Part shown: in pieces, positions 7,759-20,400 of the stretch
How positions within the stretch are numbered: position 1 is the stretch's first letter
Layout: the number at the start of each line of letters is the position of its first letter
NCBI GenBank assembly: GCA_002449845.1
Contig: DJXW01000034.1
Coordinates: 135,431 to 199,430, forward strand
Direction of reading: 5' to 3'
Length of the DNA: 64,000 nucleotides
Origin: Prevotella sp. UBA6994
GTDB lineage: Bacteria > Bacteroidota > Bacteroidia > Bacteroidales > Bacteroidaceae
Position numbers and translations under genes: made by a program
The notes under the pieces: model-generated
What the model saw: the letters and a program-made list of their open reading frames with translations, nothing else
What the model was told of the DNA's origin: nothing
Databases searched by the model: none

Positions 7759-10700
7759 ATGTTACATGATTCATTATTTGTCAGAAAAATCCAAATTCTT
7801 CTGTTCCTGTTTTGCTTTGTTCCTTTTGGGGCAATGGCTCAAAACAGTGTAGGAGGTACGGTAAGTGATGAAGCTGGCGAGCCGATTATCGGAGCGTCAG
7901 TGAGAGTAGTTGGAACAAATACTGGTGTTGTAACCGACGTTGACGGTCGTTTCAGCCTCAATGCCGCTTCCAATGCACGGTTATCTGTTTCATACGTTGG
8001 TTTTGTTACCCAAGAGGTAAGTGTGAATGGACGTCAGAGCATTGCCGTCGTGTTAAAAGAAGACAATACGACACTGAACGACGTGGTGGTGATTGGTTAT
8101 GGTACACAACGCAGAGAAGCTGTGACGGGTTCGGTTGCCAACATCGGTGGTGAGAAATTGAATCAGGTAGCTGCGTCGAATGCAGCACAGGCTTTACAGG
8201 GTCGTGTGGCTGGTGTGCTGATGACGCAGACAAGTTCTAAGCCTGGTGCAGAAATGCAAATACGTATTCGCGGTCAGCGTTCATTGACTGCGTCTAACGA
8301 CCCTCTCATTGTGCTCGATGGAATACCTTTCATGGGACAATTGTCTGATATCAACCCGACAGATATCAAGTCGATGGATATCTTGAAAGATGCTTCCGCA
8401 ACTGCCATTTATGGTTCTCGTGGTGCTAATGGTGTTATCCTTATCACAACGCAAAAAGGCTCGATGGGTATGCCAGCCAAGGTGACTTATAATGGTTATG
8501 TCACCTTCAAGAAAGTCTTCCACAAATATCCTATGATGGATGGTCCTACTTTCACCAAGTTCCGTCAATATGCCGGTATGTATCAAAATTCTCTTGATGA
8601 GAGTGATGACACCAACACCGACTGGCAGGATTTGTATTATCAGACTGGTGTGGGACATAATCACGACGTGAGCGTGTCAGGCGGTACCAATGGCGGAAAC
8701 TATAGTTTCGGAGCTGGTTACTATCACGATGAGTCAGTTGTTCCCACTGAAGGTTACGACCGTGTGAGTGTACGTGGTAATTTTGACCAGATGGTAGGTA
8801 AATGGTTCCATTTCGGCTTATCTACGAACAATAGCTATCGTATTACTAAAGGTGTGAATGATATGTATGGTGTGCTCAGTAAGAGTCCACTTGCAAGCCC
8901 ATACGACGAAAATGGCAACCTGAAACGATATGTGTCTCTTCCCGCTGATGACCAGTCGGTCGTGACAAGGGAAACGGTCAAGAGAGACAAGGATGTATGG
9001 CTCAACGAGAACAAGGGTATTGGTACCTATAATACTCTCTTCGGTGAAGTGAAATGTCCTTGGGTTGAAGGTCTTAGCTATCGCATCAACATCGGTTTGA
9101 ACTTCCGTTCTTCCAAAGGTGGAGGATTCACGGGTACAGGTGTCAACAATAAGGATGCTAATGCTGTGAATAGTGGTTCTATCTCAGAGAATCAAACACG
9201 CAACTGGACAGTTGAGAATTTGATTACTTTCGATCGTACCTTTGCAGAAAAACACAATCTTAATGTAGTGGGTATGTATTCTGCAGAACAGACAACATAC
9301 GAGTCAACTGGTGCATCAGCACAAAATATTCCCGCTGATTACTTCCAATACTATGCTCTTGACAAGGCTATTGGCCAGTCTAACCTGAATAATTACAGTT
9401 ATTGGAAGAGTGGCTTGATGTCGTGGATGGGTCGTGTGATGTACTCGTACGATAATAAGTATATGCTCTCTTTGGCAGTTCGTTCTGATGCTTCTTCTCG
9501 TTTGGCAAAAGGTCATCAGTGGCATACTTATCCCGCTGTCAGCGCAGGTTGGAATATTGCACGTGAAGAGTTCATGAAAGATTTGACGTGGATTGACAAC
9601 TTGAAACTGCGCATTGGTTATGGTGAGACATCTAACCAGAGTATCAATCCTTACTCAACCCTCGGTGGTCTTGCTGTTCGCAACTATAACTTCGGTAACG
9701 GAACCAATTACAAGGCTGGTTACTATGTGAATGCGCTTCCTAATCCCGAATTGGGTTGGGAGTACTCAAAGACATGGAACTTCGGTCTCGACTTCTCTTT
9801 GTTCAATGGACGCCTTTCTGGATCATTTGAATACTATACGCAGAAAACAAAAGACATCTTGCTTGATGTATCTCTGCCTTCTACCTCTGGTGTAAACAGT
9901 TACACGGGTAATATCGGTAATACCCAGAACAAAGGATTTGAGTTGACCTTGAATGGAATTATCATCGACAACAAAAATGGTTGGCATTGGGAAGCTGGAA
10001 TCAACCTCTATGCTAATCGTAACAAGTTGACTAAGTTGACAGGTGCAACTTACGTGGATGCAAACGGTAATGTTAAAGATGAGAGAGACGAAGCAAACCG
10101 TTGGTTTGTAGGTCATCCTATTGATGTGATTTATGACTATGAATATGATGGACTGTGGAATGCTGAGGATGTATATGAAGTGACTTTAGAAGATGGCACC
10201 AAGACTACAAACTTTGCTATCTTAGAACCAGGTGGTAACCTCGGTATGATTAAGGTGAAGTATAATGCCGACGCTCTCGATGCTAATGGCGTTCCAACTC
10301 GTGCCATCGGTGCAGATGACCGTCGTATTCAGAGCATGGAACCAGATCTTATGGGAGGTTTCAATACCACAGTTGGTTATAAGGGCTTCGACTTAACGGT
10401 GATTGGTGCCTTCCAGATTGGCGGAAAGCTCATCAGTGCCATCCACTCTTCCAATGGTTATCTGAACATGTTGACAGGTCGTCGTGGACAACTTGATGTT
10501 GATTACTGGACTGAAGATAACACAGGTGCCAAGTATCCGAAACCAGGTGGAATCATAAGCAGTGATAATCCCAAATATGGTTCTACTCTCGGCTACTTCA
10601 ATGCTGGCTATCTGAAGGTTCGTGCCATTACTTTAGGTTACAACTTCGATCACTTGAAAGCAGTCAAGAATTTCGGTATCAGCCGCTTGCGTCTCTACGC

Positions 10701-10896
10701 TACGATTCAGAACCCATTCGTACTCTTCTCACCCTTCAATAATGAGAGTGGACTTGATCCTGAAACAAACTCTTGGGCAAACGAGAACACGGCTGTTGCT
10801 TACGGTGAATACTCAGGTAAGCACAGAATGCCAATCGTAGGTTACAACACACCTGCAACCCGCAATTTCTTGTTCGGTATTAATGTTACATTTTAA
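7759..10896 (+). CDS. SusC/RagA-like TonB-dependent outer-membrane transporter
   Basis: A 1045-residue protein with a signal peptide (residues 1-27, ending AMA-QN). A CarboxypepD_reg-like beta-sandwich follows (about 30-110, VGGTVSDEAGEPIIGASV). Next is a TonB box/plug entry (LNDVVVIGYGTQRREAVTGS) and plug domain with the family motif SLTASNDPLIVLDGIPF and DASATAIYGSRGANGVILI. The rest is a 22-strand barrel ending in an aromatic residue (LFGINVTF). It would import oligosaccharides or other large ligands across the outer membrane with the SusD partner encoded 13 bp downstream. No glycosidase is in the same transcript, so the substrate is open. The nearest candidates are the GH5-GH43/GH97 genes on the other side of the PPTase; the peptide-synthetase genes downstream run the other way. 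Confidence 0.95.
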   Translation: MLHDSLFVRKIQILLFLFCFVPFGAMAQNSVGGTVSDEAGEPIIGASVRVVGTNTGVVTDVDGRFSLNAASNARLSVSYVGFVTQEVSVNGRQSIAVVLKEDNTTLNDVVVIGYGTQRREAVTGSVANIGGEKLNQVAASNAAQALQGRVAGVLMTQTSSKPGAEMQIRIRGQRSLTASNDPLIVLDGIPFMGQLSDINPTDIKSMDILKDASATAIYGSRGANGVILITTQKGSMGMPAKVTYNGYVTFKKVFHKYPMMDGPTFTKFRQYAGMYQNSLDESDDTNTDWQDLYYQTGVGHNHDVSVSGGTNGGNYSFGAGYYHDESVVPTEGYDRVSVRGNFDQMVGKWFHFGLSTNNSYRITKGVNDMYGVLSKSPLASPYDENGNLKRYVSLPADDQSVVTRETVKRDKDVWLNENKGIGTYNTLFGEVKCPWVEGLSYRINIGLNFRSSKGGGFTGTGVNNKDANAVNSGSISENQTRNWTVENLITFDRTFAEKHNLNVVGMYSAEQTTYESTGASAQNIPADYFQYYALDKAIGQSNLNNYSYWKSGLMSWMGRVMYSYDNKYMLSLAVRSDASSRLAKGHQWHTYPAVSAGWNIAREEFMKDLTWIDNLKLRIGYGETSNQSINPYSTLGGLAVRNYNFGNGTNYKAGYYVNALPNPELGWEYSKTWNFGLDFSLFNGRLSGSFEYYTQKTKDILLDVSLPSTSGVNSYTGNIGNTQNKGFELTLNGIIIDNKNGWHWEAGINLYANRNKLTKLTGATYVDANGNVKDERDEANRWFVGHPIDVIYDYEYDGLWNAEDVYEVTLEDGTKTTNFAILEPGGNLGMIKVKYNADALDANGVPTRAIGADDRRIQSMEPDLMGGFNTTVGYKGFDLTVIGAFQIGGKLISAIHSSNGYLNMLTGRRGQLDVDYWTEDNTGAKYPKPGGIISSDNPKYGSTLGYFNAGYLKVRAITLGYNFDHLKAVKNFGISRLRLYATIQNPFVLFSPFNNESGLDPETNSWANENTAVAYGEYSGKHRMPIVGYNTPATRNFLFGINVTF

Positions 10897-10909
10897 TTAA
10901 GTATCAAAT

Positions 10910-12862
10910 ATGAAAGCTAAAAGTATAAAATATATCCTCGCTGCTGGTCTCGTATTTTGCGGCTACTCCGCGACCATGACTTCTTGCTCCGACATTCTTG
11001 ACGAGCAGCCACGCAGCCAATTTGACCCAACATTCTTCAATACGAAGACGGGTATTGAGGGTGGTTTGACCTCACTCTATGCTCACTTGCGCTATTTCTA
11101 TGGCAACGGTTATTTCCTGAACAGTGTGGAAACAGGTACCGACGAATACACCTACGCTCAGTCTGCTGATGGTAACTTCAAGGATGCCGACCTTTCTGGT
11201 GTAGGTTCCATGACCCCCAGCAACTCTATTGCAGGATCTATCTGGGGGGCTTTGTTCCCTAATATCAATACAGCCAGTGGTATTATCGAGAATGGAGGTG
11301 CTGCGGGTATCGACGATGCACTGCTTGCAGAGGCATACTTCTTCCGTGCATTTGATTACTTCCTCTTGGTTCAAACATACGGTGGCGTACCATTGGATTT
11401 AGGTGCTGGCGAATTGAAGTTCAATACCTCAACCGTTCGTACTTCCGTACGTAACACGGTGGACGAAGTTTATCAGAAGTGTATTTTCCCTGACTTGGAG
11501 AAGGCTTTGGCTGATCTGCCCGAGAATCCTCGTATGACAGGTACAGTCACCAAGAATGTAGCTCGTCTATATCTTTCCAAGGCTTATTTGACATACGCTT
11601 GGTGGTTGGAAAATCCAAACAATATTCCTACCTATCCAGAGTGCAGCCGTGATGCAAGTCAAGCTCAGAGTTACTATCAGAAAGCATACGATATGGCAAT
11701 GGCAGCAATCAACAATCCTGGACCATACGCTCTGCAACCTACATTCTATGACGTGAACGTAGCAACCAACGACCGTAACTCAGAGATTATGCTTTATGCA
11801 GATCATGATGAGGACGAGAAGTTTGGTAATGGTGGCAGTGGCTATGGATGGGGTAGTGGTGGTTCTCCTGAGAACTTTGCTTATTGGATGGAGACATGGA
11901 ACTATACCGAGATGATAGCTAAGGCAGCTTCTGGTGCTATCATCAATCCCATTCAGCGTGAAGCGGTTCAAGCTCTTGGTCGTCCCTGGACTCGTATGGC
12001 TCCTATTGCCGATAACTTCATGGAAGGTGGTGTTTGGGAAGATGCTGTAAAAGCCATCGACTCACGTTATGATGCAACCTTTACATTGCGCTATCATACC
12101 AATTGGCAAAAGGCAGGAAATACAGAGCCTTACGTTTTCGGTGCCAATGGAATGCAAGTAGGTCCCAATGAGGTTTATTTCAGTTGGGTTCCTGAGAGCG
12201 AGGATAGTAAAATCAACTATACAGGTGCAGATGGCAAATTGGGCTTCGGTGAGATGCCTGGACGTGCAGATTTCGTAGTAGCCGTGAACCACATCAGTCG
12301 TAAGAAATATCCTATCAACTGGAAGATTGGTATCTATCGTACAGACAATGCTGGTGGTTTAGGTAGCAAGGTGAATGGAGGTAGTCCTCGTCCTTGGAAT
12401 GTAGCAAAGTTCTCTGAGTTCTATCTTATCGGTGCAGAGGCAGCCGTGAAGTTGAATAGGAATACTGACGCAAGAAATCTTGTGAATGTTCTTCGTGCCC
12501 GTGCCGGTAAACAAACATTCTCTCAGAATGACAACGTAGCAGTAGCTGTTGATAATAGTGCTGCCATGCTGGCTGCCACACCTGCTACCATCACCATCGA
12601 CTATATCCTTGATGAGCGTAGTCGTGAGTTCTGGGGTGAGGGCTATCGTTGGTACGACTTGGTGCGTACCCAGAAATGGGCTGAGCGTGCTTCCACCTAT
12701 CGTATTGCCGACACTGGCTATACCGATAAGGATTTGCTGACCTTCAAGCGTGATATTCCCGCAGGTTACTACCTTCGTCCAATTCCACAAGGACAACTTG
12801 ATGGTATGAAGATGGAGGATGAAGCCAAGAAAGCATACCAGAACCCGGCTTATCGTAATTGA
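10910..12862 (+). CDS. SusD/RagB-like surface glycan-binding lipoprotein
   Basis: A 650-residue lipoprotein with a signal peptide and lipobox around MTSCSDILDEQP (Cys about residue 26). It then shows the SusD N-terminal pattern, tetratricopeptide-like helices (YFFRAFDYFLLVQTYGGVPL at about 143-162) and the conserved C-terminal ILDERSREFWGEGYRWYDLV. It forms the lid over the SusC barrel and binds the ligand. The gene follows susC by 13 bp and a strong hairpin follows it, so the transcript is a simple pair. No sigma/anti-sigma or hybrid two-component regulator lies next to it, unlike many polysaccharide loci. Confidence 0.95.
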   Translation: MKAKSIKYILAAGLVFCGYSATMTSCSDILDEQPRSQFDPTFFNTKTGIEGGLTSLYAHLRYFYGNGYFLNSVETGTDEYTYAQSADGNFKDADLSGVGSMTPSNSIAGSIWGALFPNINTASGIIENGGAAGIDDALLAEAYFFRAFDYFLLVQTYGGVPLDLGAGELKFNTSTVRTSVRNTVDEVYQKCIFPDLEKALADLPENPRMTGTVTKNVARLYLSKAYLTYAWWLENPNNIPTYPECSRDASQAQSYYQKAYDMAMAAINNPGPYALQPTFYDVNVATNDRNSEIMLYADHDEDEKFGNGGSGYGWGSGGSPENFAYWMETWNYTEMIAKAASGAIINPIQREAVQALGRPWTRMAPIADNFMEGGVWEDAVKAIDSRYDATFTLRYHTNWQKAGNTEPYVFGANGMQVGPNEVYFSWVPESEDSKINYTGADGKLGFGEMPGRADFVVAVNHISRKKYPINWKIGIYRTDNAGGLGSKVNGGSPRPWNVAKFSEFYLIGAEAAVKLNRNTDARNLVNVLRARAGKQTFSQNDNVAVAVDNSAAMLAATPATITIDYILDERSREFWGEGYRWYDLVRTQKWAERASTYRIADTGYTDKDLLTFKRDIPAGYYLRPIPQGQLDGMKMEDEAKKAYQNPAYRN

Positions 12863-12917
12863 TGAAAGTGATACAATGATGAATATCCGTCAGGATTGAT
12901 AGATATTCAATAAGAAG

Positions 12918-12985
12918 AAAACCTTCAAGAAACATCATGAACAGGTTTGTTTTCTCCTGTCATGCTGGTAATTCTTGAAGGTTTT
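12918..12985. terminator. Bidirectional terminator between susD and the MATE gene
   Basis: AAAACCTTCAAGAA (12918-12931) pairs exactly with TTCTTGAAGGTTTT (12972-12985). An inner ACAGG/CCTGT hairpin lies in the loop. The A/T flanks suit termination in both directions, and the two flanking genes converge here. Confidence 0.75.
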
Positions 12986-12992
12986 CACTTAT

Positions 12993-14333
12993 TTAGTCAA
13001 TAAGCGTTAGCTTGATGTGATGAAAGTGGTGTAAGGCAAAAATGATGAATCCTTCAATAAGATAGGCAATTAAGTAGCTATACCATAGAAGGGAAGGATA
13101 GAAATGTGACATCAACCAAAGTACGGGAATGACGGTGAGCGATAGGGCAAAAGAAATAAACAATGCCATACGATGCTGCCCATAAAGCTTGTAAACAATC
13201 ATGATGACATAAATGTAACAGAATGGGATGAAGCTCAAGGAGAATACGCGCAATGCACGGTTACTTTCAGTAATCAAATCCAATTCATCAGCACCAAAAA
13301 GTTTTGCGATTGCCTCTGGATCTATCCATACGAATATACAAGTGACAATCATTGCTATGGTGATGAAACGAAATGACTTGTGAAGTACGGTTCGTAATCC
13401 TTCCTCGTTTTTTCGACCTACTTGAATGGCTCCCAACGATTGTAAGGTTTGACACGTTCCTGAGACGAAGAGATTGTAAACCTGTAGGAGATTCATACAT
13501 ACGGCAAAAGCGAAGATTCCCGTACGTCCAAGAGTAGAGAGCACGATGGTATTAGCTGAAAGCAACAACAAGGTAAGCGATATGGAAGCAATGGCAAGTG
13601 GTGCTCCTTGTGAGGTGATGCGTCGCCACGAAGAAAAAAGTCCGTTAGAGGTAAATGTCAGTTTGAGCCGTCTGTTGGCGGGATTCCACCAATGAGAAAG
13701 CAAAATGGCAATACCCACGATATGACCAACAACCGTAGCAGCAGAAGATCCCGTGATGCCCCATCCGAAGAATTGGATGAAAACGATGTCGAGAAGAAGG
13801 TTGACCACATTGTCAATGATAACAGCTACCGACACCAGTTTGGGTTTGCCATCAACACCTACCATCGTAGATAATCCCCACATGAGGATGAAGGCGGGAT
13901 TGCCCAATAATAACACTTGCATGTATTCGCGAGCCAAAGGCAATATCTGTTGATTACTACAGAGCAGATGCGATATTTCGTCAGGGAATAACAACCCTCC
14001 GAAGAAGGACAGTAAAAGTCCAAGTCCCATGCTTAGAGAGAGTGCGCGGGTAAAGAAATTCCGAGCATCAGCTATGTTTTTCTGTCCTAATGAATATCCC
14101 ACCAACATACCAGCACCAGCGTTGATGAGAAGATGAAGCGTGAATATAAATTGATTGATGGGCTTGGAGAGATTGATGGCGCTGACACCATCCTCGCTAA
14201 TGAGATTTCCCACGATGATACCATCTACCACATTTCCCAGACAACCTGAAAGTGCGACAAGTATGTAAGCCCAGAGGTAATTGTAAAATTGTTTGTTGAT
14301 GTCTCCATCAAAGGAGCTTGTATTTGCAGCCAT
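12993..14333 (-). CDS. MATE-family multidrug/metabolite exporter
   Basis: A 446-residue inner-membrane protein with about 12 hydrophobic segments in two related halves, the usual MATE size. The N-terminal half has WAYILVALSGCLGNVVDGIIV and a GAGMLVGYSLGQ stretch typical of the family; loops are short. MATE proteins expel amphipathic compounds using Na+ or H+ gradients. It is on the same strand as the peptide synthetase and begins 95 bp after its stop, with a hairpin between, so it could be read by read-through or a weak separate promoter. Position suggests export of, or self-protection from, the NRPS product. That is inference; general drug efflux is the alternative. Confidence 0.9.
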   Translation of the reverse strand: MAANTSSFDGDINKQFYNYLWAYILVALSGCLGNVVDGIIVGNLISEDGVSAINLSKPINQFIFTLHLLINAGAGMLVGYSLGQKNIADARNFFTRALSLSMGLGLLLSFFGGLLFPDEISHLLCSNQQILPLAREYMQVLLLGNPAFILMWGLSTMVGVDGKPKLVSVAVIIDNVVNLLLDIVFIQFFGWGITGSSAATVVGHIVGIAILLSHWWNPANRRLKLTFTSNGLFSSWRRITSQGAPLAIASISLTLLLLSANTIVLSTLGRTGIFAFAVCMNLLQVYNLFVSGTCQTLQSLGAIQVGRKNEEGLRTVLHKSFRFITIAMIVTCIFVWIDPEAIAKLFGADELDLITESNRALRVFSLSFIPFCYIYVIMIVYKLYGQHRMALFISFALSLTVIPVLWLMSHFYPSLLWYSYLIAYLIEGFIIFALHHFHHIKLTLID

Positions 14334-14362
14334 CTTTGAATGATTATAATTTAGAGAGGGTG

Positions 14363-14407
14363 AAAATCCCCAACGACTTTAATTATCTTAAAGTCATTAG
14401 GGATTTT
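14363..14407. terminator. Hairpin between the NRPS and MATE genes
   Basis: AAAATCCC-CAACGACTTTAA pairs with TTAAAGTCATTAGGGATTTT across a 5-nt loop, with a small mismatch. It sits just after the NRPS stop on the minus strand and could attenuate or end the NRPS transcript before the MATE gene. Confidence 0.65.
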
Positions 14408-14428
14408 ATCCTCGTTCTGTTAAAAGAA

Positions 14429-17400
14429 CTATTCGAAGAATCCGAATCCACCAATCGCGGTAAGCATACGTTCCACGTAATCCCATGACGTAGGAGACCA
14501 TGAGAAATTGAGACGATACAACACCTGTGTGGTGTAATCGTTATCACGAGTAACATCGGTGGTCTTTTGACCGTGAGCCATGTCTTGATAAGCCAACAGA
14601 CTCGACATTTGGTTCGCTTTCTGTGGATCATCTTTGGCATTCTCCATCGCATCAGCAAACTCTTCTTGTTCCACGAAACGAATACCTTCGCCGACGGATG
14701 TGAGCCCCATAAGAACGTCACCCAAGAACTGTCCGTGAATATTATATGGATGGAAGACGGTACAATCTTTTGGAGTAGTGGAGAGTAATACGATAGCACG
14801 AGCTACCTCGTTAATTGGTGAAAACTCCACTTTCTTATTCCGCATGGCGTATGGACAACAACCTAACATGTTGTAAACCTTGATTCTTCCCATAAACGAG
14901 TTGGTAGAGAAGTTGGCTTGGAATTCACCGTCAGTACTTCTGGCAGCAAGATTACCGACACGCATGATTTTTGCACTTAGTCCGTGTAATGCCACAGCAT
15001 CAAGGATGAGGCGTTCAGCCATGAACTTAGAATAAATGTACTTGTTGCCAAGATATTGACCCATGTAAAGACGTTGTTCGTTGAAAATCTCATTCCTTGC
15101 TTCTCCAGCCCACAATCCACGTGTACTTGCCGTAGAGACATGAACAAGTTTTGCTCCTTTCTTAATACAGAAATCTACACAGCGCTGTGCACCACCTATG
15201 TTCACATCCTCAATCTCTGTTCCTTTGGAGAAATGCTTCACGATAGCTGCGCAATTAAATACAGTATCTACGTTAAGGCTTTCGTCAATGTCTTGTGTTA
15301 CATCACCCAATACCACATGCAGACGATTGTTGAACAATGGCTTGAAGGCATTGGCAAAGTAATAATAAAGCAATGAACGCAATCGACTCTCAGCAGCCTC
15401 TTTGGTCTTGCCACGTACCAAGCAATAGATATTCTCCACATCAGAATCAATCAATTCGCGTAAGATGTGAATACCCAGATAACCAGTGGCACCAGTGATG
15501 AGTACGTTACCAATCTTTTGTCTTTCTCCGTGACGGAATGTTGTGAGCGTGTTACGCATCAAGAGATTGTTGATAGCGGTATAATTGAAGCTTGACACCT
15601 CATCTTGACCTGCTGAATCAGTATCTCCTGTGATGAGTCTTGCCAACATTCTTGGTGTTGGGTTGGCGAATACATCTCCGTATGCAACGTGTAATCCTGC
15701 TTTGTCAGCCTCGATGATTACTCGTGTAACAACGAGAGAGGTTCCACCCAACTCGAAGAAATTATCTGTGGCTCCCACTTTATCCATTTGCAGGATAGAG
15801 GCAAAGATGTCGCAGAAAGAACGCTCGGTGTCGTTGGCTGGAGCCTCGTATGCAGAGGTGATAGCCAATTGAGGTTCGGGCAGAGCTTTCACATCGGTCT
15901 TACCATTGGGTGTCATAGGCATTTCTTTCAGTTGAAGATAAGCCGTAGGAACCATGTAAAGGGTGAGGCTCTTAGAAATTTCTGCTTTTAGAGCATCTGG
16001 AGCGATCTCACGATCGGCGGTATAATAAGCACAGAGATGTTCTTTGCCGTTGAGTTTCCGAATGAGAATAACCACCTTCTTCATGCCTTTCACCTTGAGC
16101 ATGACATTTTCGATTTCACCCAGTTCGATACGAAGTCCACGCAACTTAATCTGATGGTCTGTACGACCGAGGATTACCACGTCACCATCAGGAAGCCATT
16201 TAGCATAGTCACCTGATTTGTAGATACGTTCACCGTGATAGTCAATAAAACGTTCACGAGTCATCTGATCAAGGTTGTTGTAACCACGAGCAACTCCACG
16301 TCCACCGATATACAGTTCTCCTACTACACCTACGGGTAATTCATTTCCGTCTTGGTCAACGATAAATTCCTTTACGTTAAGTTGTGGCTTACCTACTGTC
16401 ACCAATTGGGCATTGGTCAGTTCTTTGTTATTGGAAGCCACGGTAATTTCTGTTGGACCATAGCAATTGAAGATTCGAGCCTTGGTGACTTGACGCATTT
16501 GTGAAAGCAGTTGGTCAGAGAATTTCTCACCACCAGCACGACAAATGCTCACTTTGCTAATGGCTTGACAGAAGTCGGGACTGGTGAGCCAAGTCTGCCA
16601 ACGTGACGGTGTTCCCGACACCATATTAATATGTTGCTCATTGATAAGCGTAGCCAAGTCGAGTGGGTTGTTGGCTTGTTCTTCGGTTGCCACGATAAGG
16701 GTCTTGCCATTGAAGAAAGCCATACCAATATCTTGTAAGGCAGCGTCGAACGAGATAGTTGTTACGCTTAACACCCTTTTTGCATCAGTGAGTACTCCGT
16801 TTGCAAAAACATTAGCAGGATGTCCATAGAGATAGTTGCATATACCCTCATGTCTTAACATCACACCCTTTGGTCTTCCCGTAGAACCACTTGTGTAGAT
16901 AAGATAGGCGAGATCATCAGGAGTAATGTTTGCTGTTATGGCATCGTTACTTGCTGTACTTGAAATCAATGTTTCTACATCAATGGTTTTATCAGAAGGA
17001 ACGGTGTCGAGACGATCAGCTGTGGTAATGATGTAACGAGCTTCACTGTCTTCCAATATCAGTTTGATGCGATCAGCGGGATATTCTGGGTCACAAGGAA
17101 TATACGCAGCCCCAGACTTGAGAACACCAAAGAGGGAAAGGATAAGACGACTGGTACGAGGTAACAGCAGAGCCACACGATCACGTTCCTTCACACCTCG
17201 TTGACGGAGTGCTTGAGCTATGTGGTTAGTAACTTCGTCCATTTCCTTATAAGTAAACTTAGCATCAATGGCAACCAAAGCCTCATGATTGGGTTGTGAT
17301 TGAGCAAAGTATGAGATACACTCATGGAAGAATTTAAACGGTGCTTCGCCAGATTCTGTTTCTCGCAAGTGAGACAACTCTTCTTCTTGGTTAGCACTGA

Positions 17401-20400
17401 TGATAGACAGATTTCTAACCTTAGCATTAGGTTGTGCAATCATTCTCTCAGCAACCGCAACAATGCTCTCTGCCAAAGATTGAGCCAGTCGGTCAGAATA
17501 AATACTGTCGTCATATTGTACAACCACTCCACGAGATTCTATCTTGATATTAATCTTGAATTTTGGTACGTTCAGTTCCAATAATTCTTGTTGGATAGCG
17601 TTGCCGTTCACTGTGTATTCCGACAACACACCCACTTGATAAGCGTAAGCGATAGCAGGACGGAAACCATAGTCGGTGGCGATACGGGCAAAGGGATAAT
17701 CCTCATGTCGTATGGTTTCGTCGAATGTTTCACTGGTTTTGTTCAAAAATTCTTTTACGGTTACATCTTCGATGTTCATTCCCAATGCCAAGGTGTTGAC
17801 AAACATACCTACCGTATCTGCTATCTTTAAGTTAGAACGTCCACTGCTGACAGTACAAAGGTACACTTCACGATTGTTGGTATATCGAGAAACCACGTAT
17901 GCTGTAGCGGCAAGGAACAAATGGGCTGCGGTGATTTCCTGTTGACGGCAGAAAGCATTTGCCTTGTCGAAGTCGGGCTTGCAAACTGCTTCACCAATCC
18001 ATCCTTGTTCATCAGTTTTGGGCAGGTCTGCAGGAATTTCACTTGCTCCTTCACACGTCTGCAATTTTTCTGCAAAGAAATGTTGTGCTTCTTGGAATGA
18101 CTCTGAATCTTCTGCTTTCTGTTGGTCAGAAACGAAGTCAAGATAAGAATAGGTCTCACGCTCAATGTTCTTTCCTTCAAGGGCAGCATTGATTTGACGA
18201 ATGAAGATATCGGCGGAACCACCATCAAAGACAAGATGGTGAACGTCCATCAACAAATGAACCCTTTCTTCAGTCTTCACAATCTTGAAACGGTATAGAG
18301 GAGCCTTTTGTAAGTTGAATGGCTTTACAAACTCATTCTTATAGGAAGTAAGTTCTTCCATTGTCATTTCGGTGATGGGTATTTTTACGGGAACACTGTC
18401 TTCCGTTGTTTGAATGATAGCATCACCGCGAGTGGAGAAGTGAACGCTCAGTTCGGGATGACTCTCTACCACTCGTTTCACGCACTCTGCCAATTGATTT
18501 GCATCTGTATCGATGGGATAGGTCAGCAAATATGGGATATTGTAAATGGTAGAAGTAGGATTCTTCAGACAGTCGAAATAAACACCTGTTTGTGCATACG
18601 ATAATTGTGCATCTTTGAGTTGTTCATTTGCATGGTCTTTGGCTTGGTTGGTAGAGGTTTTCTCTCCTTCCAACATCTTCTTCAATATCTCATTTTCAAT
18701 GCTCTGTAATGTGCCAGTCTTCACCAATGACTTTGAATCGAGAGATACGCCATATCGCTTGTTGATTTGAATTGCCAACTTAATGGCAGAAATCGAGGTG
18801 AGTCCTGCATACCCTAAGATGGTCGTTACGCCAAATTCTTGGTTGTTGACTATCTCTGCGATGATGTCGTGTAATTCCTGCTCCAAGATATTCATGGGAA
18901 TTTGTTCCAACAACTCATTGTTTTTCAACGAGGGCTTCTCTGGTTTAGGCAAGGCTCGTTTGTTCACCTTTTGATTTTGGTTGAGTGGAATCACATCTAT
19001 TTGCATCGTAACGGCAGGTACCATGTAAGGAGGCTTCTCGTCTAAGATGAATTGATTAAGAGCCTCAATGTCTATTTGTTGGTCGCTTACGATGTAAGCA
19101 GCAATAAATTTACCATTTCCACCTTCCTCGTCGAAAGCTTGAACGGTGGCATCCTTGATGCCAGGGAACTCGCGGATAATGCTCTCTACCTCCTTGAGCT
19201 CGATACGGAATCCCCTGATTTTCACCTGTCCGTCTTTACGGCCGACAAACTGAATGTTTCCATCGGGAAGGTAGCGCACGATATCTCCTGTTCGATAAAC
19301 ACGCTTATACTTCTCATCTGTGGTAAACGGGTTGGATATATATACCTCTGTAGTCTTTTCAGGACGGTTTAGATAACCTCTACTTACTTGTGGACCAGCT
19401 ACCCATAGTTCGCCTGCTGCACCGATAGGCAATCGATGACCTTGTGCATCTACAATGTAGAGTCGCATGTTGTCAAGAGGTTTTCCAATAGGAATTTCTT
19501 TCATTTTACTCTCCACCTGGTAGGTGGTAGTGAAAATCGTACATTCGGTTGGTCCATAGACATTATAGAACTGATAGCCAGTAGGAGGAGTGATTGAAGC
19601 CAATTTCTCTCCACCTGTAGAAAGGTATTTTAATGAATGGTTCTCAATGCTTGTGGCAAACTGATAACCCACCTGTGTGGTCATGAATGAATGTGATATT
19701 CCGTTTTCCTCAAGGTATTCGTTGAGGGCAATGAGGTCAAGTCGAATCTCTTCGGGAATGATATAAACACAAGCACCACACGTCAAGGCTGGATACATAT
19801 CCATCATACACGCATCAAATCCATAGCTTGCATAGGCAGCCACCTTGCTTTCCGGGGTTAGCTTATAAAAACGATGATACCAATGGCAGAATGCGACCAA
19901 GTTGCTATGTGTGAGTTGACAACCTTTGGGAATGCCAGTGGAACCAGAGGTGTATAATAATATAAACAAACTGTCTGGTGAAATCTGGATGTTGGGCTTG
20001 TTTGTATTACTTAATTGTGGAATATCCTTCGTGAAAAGCACCTTGCCAACGTATTCATCTACGATAGGACGCAGTTGCTCGTCGGCAATCAATAATTTGG
20101 CATTGGCATCTTGCATCATGAAGTTGAGTCGCTCCTTAGGATAGCTCGGATCAAGAGGTTGATAGGCACACCCTGCCTTTAAGATACCCAATGAAGCAAT
20201 AGCCATCCATTCGCAGCGAGGAATCAAAACTGACACTACATCTTCAGATTGAAGACCTGCCTCAATGATGTAAGCGGCAATACGGTCACTGATAGCATCT
20301 ACTTCAGCGTATGTATATTTCTTGTCCTTATACACCACGGCTATGTTTTGTGGAGTGGTTTTTACCTGATGGCTAAACAATGACACAATGGATTGGGTAG